64,000 bases of DNA from Gordonia soli NBRC 108243 (GTDB lineage: Bacteria > Actinomycetota > Actinomycetes > Mycobacteriales > Mycobacteriaceae), in assembly GCF_000334455.1 (NCBI RefSeq), contig NZ_BANX01000005.1, forward strand, positions 62,001 through 126,000, read 5' to 3'. The position numbers and the translations under genes were made by a program. Shown one piece after another: positions 58,491 to 64,000 of the stretch. Numbering within the stretch: position 1 is the stretch's first letter; each line of letters begins with the position of its first letter. Under the pieces are notes generated by a model. The model did no database searches. It saw only the letters and a list, made by a program, of their open reading frames with translations, and had not been told where the DNA came from.

Positions 58491-59240
58491 ATGGCCGACA
58501 GTCAGGGATATCGCGCCAAGGTCGGGTTCCTCGTCCCGTCCACCAACACCACCGCACAACCCGAGATCGACGATCTGCGGCCGATCGGCGTCACCAACCA
58601 CATCGCGCGGATGACCATCGCGAACTCGGAGATGGTCGAACGCCCGGGATTCGACCAGGTCCTCGACGACATCCGCGGGTCGGCAACTCCCGCAATCGAA
58701 TCATTGATCACCGCCGACCCGGATATCGTCGCGGTCGGAGTCTCTCCAGAGGCCTTCTGGAGTGGTGTCGACGCACAATCGAAGGTGGTCTCGGCGTTCA
58801 GCGAGGACGCCGGCGGCCGACCTGTGATCACCAGCGCCGATGCCGTCGGTGCGGCCCTGGGCGCACTCGGCGACCTACGTCGGGTCGCGATCATAACCCC
58901 TTATGTGAAGTTGGGGGACAACACAGTTCGCCGATTCTTCGACGACAGTGGCTTCGACGTGGTCGGGATCGAGGGCTTGGGCGCGAGCACACCTGCCGCG
59001 ATCTCCCACATCGGACCCGACCGTCTGCGCACGGCGGTCGCAGCTGTCGACTCCGCCGACGTGCAGGCGATCGTGCAGGTCGGCACGAACGTGGCGATGG
59101 CCCGCTTCGCGGCATCCGCCGAAGCGTTCCTCGGCAAGCCGGTCCTGTCCAACAATGCGGTCCTCTACTGGCATGCATTGCGCACGCTCGGCATCACCGA
59201 CCGATTCCCCGGTCACGGAACCCTTTTCGAACAGCACTGA
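58491..59240 (+). CDS. Asp/Glu racemase-superfamily protein lacking all cysteines
   Basis: A 249-residue protein alike to maleate isomerase and arylmalonate decarboxylase: KVGFLVPSTNTTAQPEI with Asn at residue 19, IITPYVKLGDNTV with Tyr, and the C-terminal TLGITDRFPGHGTL. The two catalytic Cys positions are replaced: VAVGVSPEAFW where isomerases have A-C, and VQVGTNVAM where they have S-C. The entire protein contains no Cys, so classical racemase, decarboxylase or isomerase chemistry is excluded. Compare maiA at 5406-6161, which keeps both. It sits between the reductase and the NRPS gene and its role is unknown. Confidence 0.8.
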   Translation: MADSQGYRAKVGFLVPSTNTTAQPEIDDLRPIGVTNHIARMTIANSEMVERPGFDQVLDDIRGSATPAIESLITADPDIVAVGVSPEAFWSGVDAQSKVVSAFSEDAGGRPVITSADAVGAALGALGDLRRVAIITPYVKLGDNTVRRFFDDSGFDVVGIEGLGASTPAAISHIGPDRLRTAVAAVDSADVQAIVQVGTNVAMARFAASAEAFLGKPVLSNNAVLYWHALRTLGITDRFPGHGTLFEQH

Positions 59241-59270
59241 CCCACTGAAGAACTGAAAGGAGTACTGATC

Positions 59271-62200
59271 ATGCCCCCCTCACATAACGCGGTGTCGAAT
59301 CTGTGCGCCCGGTTCCTCCAACGGCTCGCCGCGAACCCGCTCGCACCGGCGGTTCTCTCGACCGCCGACACCGTCTCCTTCGCAACGCTCGGTCGCGCTG
59401 CGGCCGCCGTGCAGCGTGCGCTGACCGGCGCCTCCCCGCGGACCGTCGGCCTCTACTCGCCGCCCTCGGCAGACCTCGTCGCCGCAGCGTGGGGAGCCCT
59501 CTCCAGCGGCGTCCCCTATGTGCCACTGTCGCCGACCTATCCCGACGACCGTCTGCGGTTCATGGTGTCCGATGCGGACGTCGACGTGATCCTGGCGCCG
59601 GCGGATCTCGTGCTGGACATCGAGTCGGTCGTCGTCGGCCTCGGGGTCACCGTCGTGGCGATTCCAGGCTCCGGCGTGGAGGCCGCACCCCGGAACCTCG
59701 CTTCGTCCGACGGGATCGCGTACATCCTGTACACCTCGGGATCGACCGGCACCCCGAAGGGCGTCGAGATCACGCACGCGGCCCTCGACCACCAATTGAG
59801 CTGGATCGGTCGCGAACTGGAGCTCGGACCCGGCGGGCGCATCGTGCACAAGACCCCCATCAGCTTCGATGCCGCGCAGTGGGAACTCCTGGCCAACGTG
59901 TCCGGCGCGGCGGTCGTCGCCGCCGGACCCGAGGACTACCGCGACCCGCTGTCCCTCGCCGCCACCGTGATCGGCCACCGGGTCACACATCTGCAGGTCG
60001 TCCCGACCCTGCTCCAGGCACTCTGCGAAGAGCCGGAGTTCGCGGCGTGCACGTCGGTCCGGCTCTTGGCCAGTGGTGGCGAGGCACTCCCGGGCCGGTT
60101 GGCCACCCTCGCTCGGTCCGTCCTGCCGTCGGTGCGACTGATCAACCTGTACGGGCCGACCGAGACCACCATCAACGCGGCCTTCCACGAGGTCACCGGC
60201 GCTCCCGGCGACGCGACTGTGTTGCGTCCCGCTCGCTCCGCTCCCGGCGACGCGGTCGTCGCCATCGGTACCCCGGTCGACGGGCTCGCCTTCCACCTCC
60301 TCGGCGAGGACGGGCAGCTGACCGACCGCGACTCGGGCGAACTGGCCATCGCCGGCCCGCAATTGGCGGCCGGCTATCGCCACCGACCGGAGGAGACGGA
60401 CCGACGGTTCGTGGTCCGCGAGGTGGACGGGGAACGAATCCGTCTGTACCGCACCGGGGACCGGGTGCATGTCGCGGACGGGGTGTTCCACTTCCGGGGC
60501 CGGGTCGACAACCAGGTGAAGCTCCGCGGCTACCGGGTCGAGCTGGACGAGATCCGCAGCACCCTCGAAGCCCACGACTGGGTACGCCATGCGGGCGTCT
60601 TCACCACCGATCGCCCCGATGGTGCGGGACCGCAACTCTCCGCGTACGTCGAGCTGAACCCACACGAGGCATCGCTGATGGACCAGGGCGTCCACGGTGC
60701 ACACCACCAGTCCAAGGCGTCGCGGGTACAGGTGCGGGCACAGATCGCCGGCCTGGGCGTGCGTGACGACCACACCGCTGCGGGCGTACGTCTGGACGTC
60801 GACACCGACCAGGAGAAGTTGCTGTACGAACTGGCGTTCTCCCGCAAGACGTACCGGACCTTCGCATCCACCACCGACGATCTCGACCGCCTCGCCGATC
60901 TGGATCGGTTGATCCATCGGCCGTACGAACTCCCGCCGCGGACATCGTCGGAGTGGACCGGCGAGACGGTGGCCTTCGTCCTGCGATCGCTGACGCAGCA
61001 ACACAGTGCAGAACGCCTCCTGCCGAAGTACGCGTATGCGTCGCCGGGCGCGCTCTATGGCGTCCAGGTCTACGTGCGGGTGTCCGGCGTGGCGGGCTTC
61101 GACGACGCTGTCTACTACCTGAATCCCCGTACCGCCACGGTGCATCCCATCCATGCGCTGTCGCCACTGGACCAGCGACCCGGCGTCGAGCTCACATTGG
61201 TCGGACAGCGATCGGTCATCTCGTCGGTCTACTCGACGAATGTGGACGAGGTGCTGCGATTCGAGGCGGGGCACCTGCTGGGTCTCCTCGACACGGTCGC
61301 GCCGGCGACGGGACACATCGTCGGGGCACCGCAGCATCGCAGCGTCGACCCTGCCCTGCTCGGCGGAGAACCGGACGATCGCTTCGTGATCGGCACCTGG
61401 TCACTGCCGGCGGTCGATCAGTCGGCGATCGCGGACAGATTGGACGAGGTAGATCATGTGGTCGAACTGTTCACCGGCGCCGAGGATTCTCGCGGTGTCC
61501 ACCGGCGGGTCGGTGACCGTCTGGTCCGCACCGGGCCGCCGTTGCTGCGACGCAAGGACGTCATCGCCATCAACCAGCGTGTTCATGATCAGGCGTCGTT
61601 CGGCGTCATCCTGACCTCGACGGGTAGTGCAGAGTCCTACATCGACCTGGGCCGTGCCCTGCAGCGGCTGCAGCACAACCAGATCGGTATCGGACTGATG
61701 TCGTCGGGCTACAGCTCCTTCTCCGGCAACCCACTCGCCGCAGCTCGCCGGGTGGCGGCCCTCGACGGCGCTTCGGAGACGTCGTCGGCGTATGTGGCAC
61801 TGGGCGGCCCGATCACGGCCGATCAGATCGCGCACACGGGAATGGACGAGGATGCCCTGCACACCCAGGGGCCGACCGAGATCATCACCACGGACGTCGC
61901 CGGCATGCTCCCGCACTACATGCTGCCCGACGTCATCAGGATCGTCGACGAACTCCCGCGGACCCCCAATGGCAAGATCGATCTGGCGGCACTCCGGGTC
62001 GCCGAGACCGCACGCGCGGAGGCCGGGGCACCGGCCGGACCGTTCACCGCACCGGCGTCCCTGCTCGAGCACCAGCTGGCCGCCATCTGGGCGGAGATCC
62101 TCGGCCGCACAGATCCGGTCTCCACCACCGAGTCGTTCTTCGCGTTGGGCGGCAACTCGATCCACGGAGTACGACTGACCCGGGCCCTGCAGGCCAAGCT

Positions 62201-63344
62201 CGGCGTGGATCTGCCGGTGCAGGCGATCTTCGAGTTCGACACCATCGTCAAACAGGCGCAGGCCATCGCCGACGGCGATCCGAGCGACCTGTCGCGCGCG
62301 GTGCCGCTCGCCGGGGACGGCGACACGTCGGTCTTCGTATGGCCGGGCCTCGGCGGCTATCCGATGAACCTGCGGACCCTGGCGAATGCTGTTGCCGGCG
62401 AACGATACCGGTGGTACGGGATCCAGGCCGGCGGCCTGAATCCCGGGGAGGCCGTGGACGCCGACATCGTGTCGATGGCCCGCAGCGACATCGACCAGAT
62501 CCGCCGCATCCAGCCGCACGGTCCGTATCACCTGATCGGCTACTCCTTCGGGGCGCGCGTCGCCTTCGAAACCGCGTATCAACTCGAGGCCGCCGGGGAG
62601 CGGGTCGCCCGACTGGTCCTGCTCGCACCGGGATCACCCGCACTCGAACAACATGAACCCGTCGACGGTGCAGTCGGCCCCTACCGGGACGATCGGTTCA
62701 CGCGGGTCCTGTACTCGGTCTTCGCTGCCCGTACCGACGGTGCGGCAGCAGACCGGGTCGTGGCGGCGGGCGTCGACCGGGAGTCCTTCCTGGCAGCCCT
62801 TGCCACCGAGGGGACCGGGCTCGATCGCGGACTGGCCGAGCGCATCACGCGACTCGTCGAGGAGACCTACTCCTTCGAGTACTCCTTCGAGGAATTGGTC
62901 GGACGCCGACTCGACACCGACGTCACCGTGATCCGCGCCTCGGGCGACGACTATTCGTTCCTCGACGCACACGGCACCGAACTGCGCCACACGGCCGCGA
63001 GCCTGCTCGCCGATCACTATCAGATCCTGCGTGACGAGCACATCAACGCCACCGCCGTGGCGGTCACCTCTGCACTGTCCCGACCGATCATCACCGAACT
63101 ACGCAAGGAGAAGACCCGCATGCCACATGTGGCCATCAAGCATTTCCCGGCCTCCTTCACCGACACCGAGCTGAACGGGTTCGTCGAGCAGCTGTCGGCG
63201 TTGGTGCGCAGCACGTTCCAGGTCGACGATTCCGCGGTGTCGGTCTCGCTCGAGGCGATCCAGCAGGAGCAGTGGGATGCCGACGTGTACCAGCCGGAGA
63301 TCGTCCATCGCAAGGAGTTCCTGGTCAAGGCGCCCGGGTACTGA
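59271..63344 (+). CDS. Indigoidine-synthetase-type NRPS (A-Ox-T-TE) with tautomerase tail
   Basis: A 1357-residue single-module synthetase. Domain order: adenylation (1-460) with YILYTSGSTGTPKG, LYGPTETT and KLRGYRVELDEI; an FMN oxidase domain (about 500-865, SagB/nitroreductase type, ERLLPKYAYASPGALYG) inserted before the A10 motif PNGKID; thiolation with GGNS (Ser963); thioesterase with GYSFGA (Ser1092) and ADHY (His1249). Order and sequence, such as LMDQGVHGAHH and MSSGYSS, are those of indigoidine synthetases (BpsA/IndC), which join two glutamines into the blue pigment. Residues 1284-1357 are an additional 4-OT-like tautomerase. The indA/indB genes of known clusters are not seen nearby. 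Confidence 0.92.
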   Translation: MPPSHNAVSNLCARFLQRLAANPLAPAVLSTADTVSFATLGRAAAAVQRALTGASPRTVGLYSPPSADLVAAAWGALSSGVPYVPLSPTYPDDRLRFMVSDADVDVILAPADLVLDIESVVVGLGVTVVAIPGSGVEAAPRNLASSDGIAYILYTSGSTGTPKGVEITHAALDHQLSWIGRELELGPGGRIVHKTPISFDAAQWELLANVSGAAVVAAGPEDYRDPLSLAATVIGHRVTHLQVVPTLLQALCEEPEFAACTSVRLLASGGEALPGRLATLARSVLPSVRLINLYGPTETTINAAFHEVTGAPGDATVLRPARSAPGDAVVAIGTPVDGLAFHLLGEDGQLTDRDSGELAIAGPQLAAGYRHRPEETDRRFVVREVDGERIRLYRTGDRVHVADGVFHFRGRVDNQVKLRGYRVELDEIRSTLEAHDWVRHAGVFTTDRPDGAGPQLSAYVELNPHEASLMDQGVHGAHHQSKASRVQVRAQIAGLGVRDDHTAAGVRLDVDTDQEKLLYELAFSRKTYRTFASTTDDLDRLADLDRLIHRPYELPPRTSSEWTGETVAFVLRSLTQQHSAERLLPKYAYASPGALYGVQVYVRVSGVAGFDDAVYYLNPRTATVHPIHALSPLDQRPGVELTLVGQRSVISSVYSTNVDEVLRFEAGHLLGLLDTVAPATGHIVGAPQHRSVDPALLGGEPDDRFVIGTWSLPAVDQSAIADRLDEVDHVVELFTGAEDSRGVHRRVGDRLVRTGPPLLRRKDVIAINQRVHDQASFGVILTSTGSAESYIDLGRALQRLQHNQIGIGLMSSGYSSFSGNPLAAARRVAALDGASETSSAYVALGGPITADQIAHTGMDEDALHTQGPTEIITTDVAGMLPHYMLPDVIRIVDELPRTPNGKIDLAALRVAETARAEAGAPAGPFTAPASLLEHQLAAIWAEILGRTDPVSTTESFFALGGNSIHGVRLTRALQAKLGVDLPVQAIFEFDTIVKQAQAIADGDPSDLSRAVPLAGDGDTSVFVWPGLGGYPMNLRTLANAVAGERYRWYGIQAGGLNPGEAVDADIVSMARSDIDQIRRIQPHGPYHLIGYSFGARVAFETAYQLEAAGERVARLVLLAPGSPALEQHEPVDGAVGPYRDDRFTRVLYSVFAARTDGAAADRVVAAGVDRESFLAALATEGTGLDRGLAERITRLVEETYSFEYSFEELVGRRLDTDVTVIRASGDDYSFLDAHGTELRHTAASLLADHYQILRDEHINATAVAVTSALSRPIITELRKEKTRMPHVAIKHFPASFTDTELNGFVEQLSALVRSTFQVDDSAVSVSLEAIQQEQWDADVYQPEIVHRKEFLVKAPGY
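63120..63344 (+). CDS. Tautomerase domain with own internal start
   Basis: The last 74 codons of the NRPS read MPHVAIKHFPASFTDTELNG and encode a 4-oxalocrotonate-tautomerase-like fold. In this family Pro at position 2 of the gene product becomes the free N-terminal catalytic Pro after Met removal. An in-frame ATG at 63120 followed by a Pro codon, with AAGGAG at 63105-63110 (9 nt away), means it can be made as a separate enzyme as well as a fusion; inside the fusion the Pro would be blocked. Confidence 0.6.
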   Translation: MPHVAIKHFPASFTDTELNGFVEQLSALVRSTFQVDDSAVSVSLEAIQQEQWDADVYQPEIVHRKEFLVKAPGY

Positions 63345-63382
63345 CAACCGACCAACCAGATCACGAGAGGACCGAACGACGA

Positions 63383-64000
63383 TGACACGCTCCGCCATCG
63401 AACGATCCGCCTTCCCGACCATCGGGCTGCTCGCCTTCACGGTGTCCGGGTTCTTGACCATCATGACCGAGAACATGCCGTCCGGGTTGCTGCCCGAGAT
63501 CAGTTCGGCCCTCGGTGTCTCCGAGTCCCTGGCCGGCCAGTTGCTCACCCTCTATGCCCTCGGCTCGGTCGTCGCGGCAATCCCGATAGTCACGGCCACA
63601 CGCGGGATCGCACGCCGACCGCTGCTGCTCACCACCATTGCCGCGTTGCTGGTGTTCAACTCGATCACCGCGCTGTCGGGGAACTACGCGATCACCCTGG
63701 TGGCCAGGTTCATCGCTGGTATGGCTGCCGGTGTGATCTGGGGGCTGCTCGCGGGCTACGCACGACGGCTGGTGCCACCGCATCAGCAAGGGAAGGCAAT
63801 GGCGGTGGTCGGTGTCGGACAACCGATCGCGCTGTCGCTGGGTGTCCCGCTGGGCGCCTGGCTCGGCACCCTGCTCGACTGGCGCGGGGTCTTCTGGGTG
63901 ATGTCCGCGGTCGCGCTGGTGCTGCTCATCTGGATCCGGTTGGCAGTGCCGAACTTCCCGGGTCAGCCGCCGGAGGAGCGCACCCCGCTGCGGAAGGTCG
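63383..64000 (+). CDS. MFS transporter, 3' end beyond the window
   Basis: The first 206 codons of a major facilitator of the DHA1/AraJ-like drug:H+ antiporter type. Six membrane helices are visible; TENMPSGLLPEISSALGVSE follows the first, and GRALG-like motif A and the motif C region VGVGQPIALSLGVPLGAWLG are recognisable. It begins 38 nt after the NRPS stop on the same strand, so it is the probable exporter for the cluster's product or a resistance pump. Specificity cannot be told. Confidence 0.85.

Overview
The window is high-GC, densely coded DNA from an actinobacterium of the Mycobacteriales, most like Gordonia. Three things point there. The block from about 36.5 to 52.4 kb (ino1, padR, DUF5318, ponA1, GT87, rpsF-ssb-rpsR-rplI, dnaB) has the same gene order as Mycobacterium tuberculosis Rv0046c to Rv0058. 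fadD36 and the Cys-type S18 are of the mycobacterial kind. Many genes appear to be transcribed as leaderless mRNAs, with a TANNNT box 6-7 nt before the start codon. No tRNA, rRNA or CRISPR array was seen.

Left part (0-15 kb). A truncated carboxylesterase, two small secreted proteins and a lipoprotein precede a divergently transcribed catabolic island. Leftward genes are a maleate isomerase with all expected active-site residues, a VOC (extradiol-type) protein, an 84-aa unknown and an alpha/beta hydrolase, coupled by 4-nt overlaps. Rightward genes are hydantoinase/carboxylase-type A and B subunits, an aryl-acid AMP ligase, a salicylyl-CoA-hydroxylase-like flavoprotein and a TetR regulator. Both promoters can be read, and each carries the same AGCGTCAA motif at its start point. 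The end product is probably maleate then fumarate; the substrate is unknown.

Middle (15-36 kb). Genes in order: an alpha/beta hydrolase with a Cys in the nucleophile elbow, an XRE/MmyB regulator with LtrA, a GcoA-like P450 with a phthalate-dioxygenase-reductase-type partner, dinB under a LexA box, a ClC channel, a citrate transporter with a CitA/CitB-type two-component system, trpB2, DUF429 behind an array of 21-bp repeats, and a retron-like reverse transcriptase behind a structured 265-nt gap.

Right part (36-64 kb). The conserved housekeeping block ends with dnaB, which carries a 276-aa class 3 intein in its Walker A motif. Next is a LysR-mesX-mesD methionine synthase cassette flanked by two 63-bp hairpin repeats. 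The window ends in a biosynthetic cluster: TetR, a beta-hydroxyacid-dehydrogenase-like reductase, a cysteine-free member of the Asp/Glu racemase/maleate isomerase family, an indigoidine-synthetase-type NRPS (A-Ox-T-TE) fused in frame to a tautomerase that has its own internal ribosome binding site, and an MFS exporter cut by the window end. This cluster, the retron-like locus and the mesXD cassette are the best candidates for new biology.
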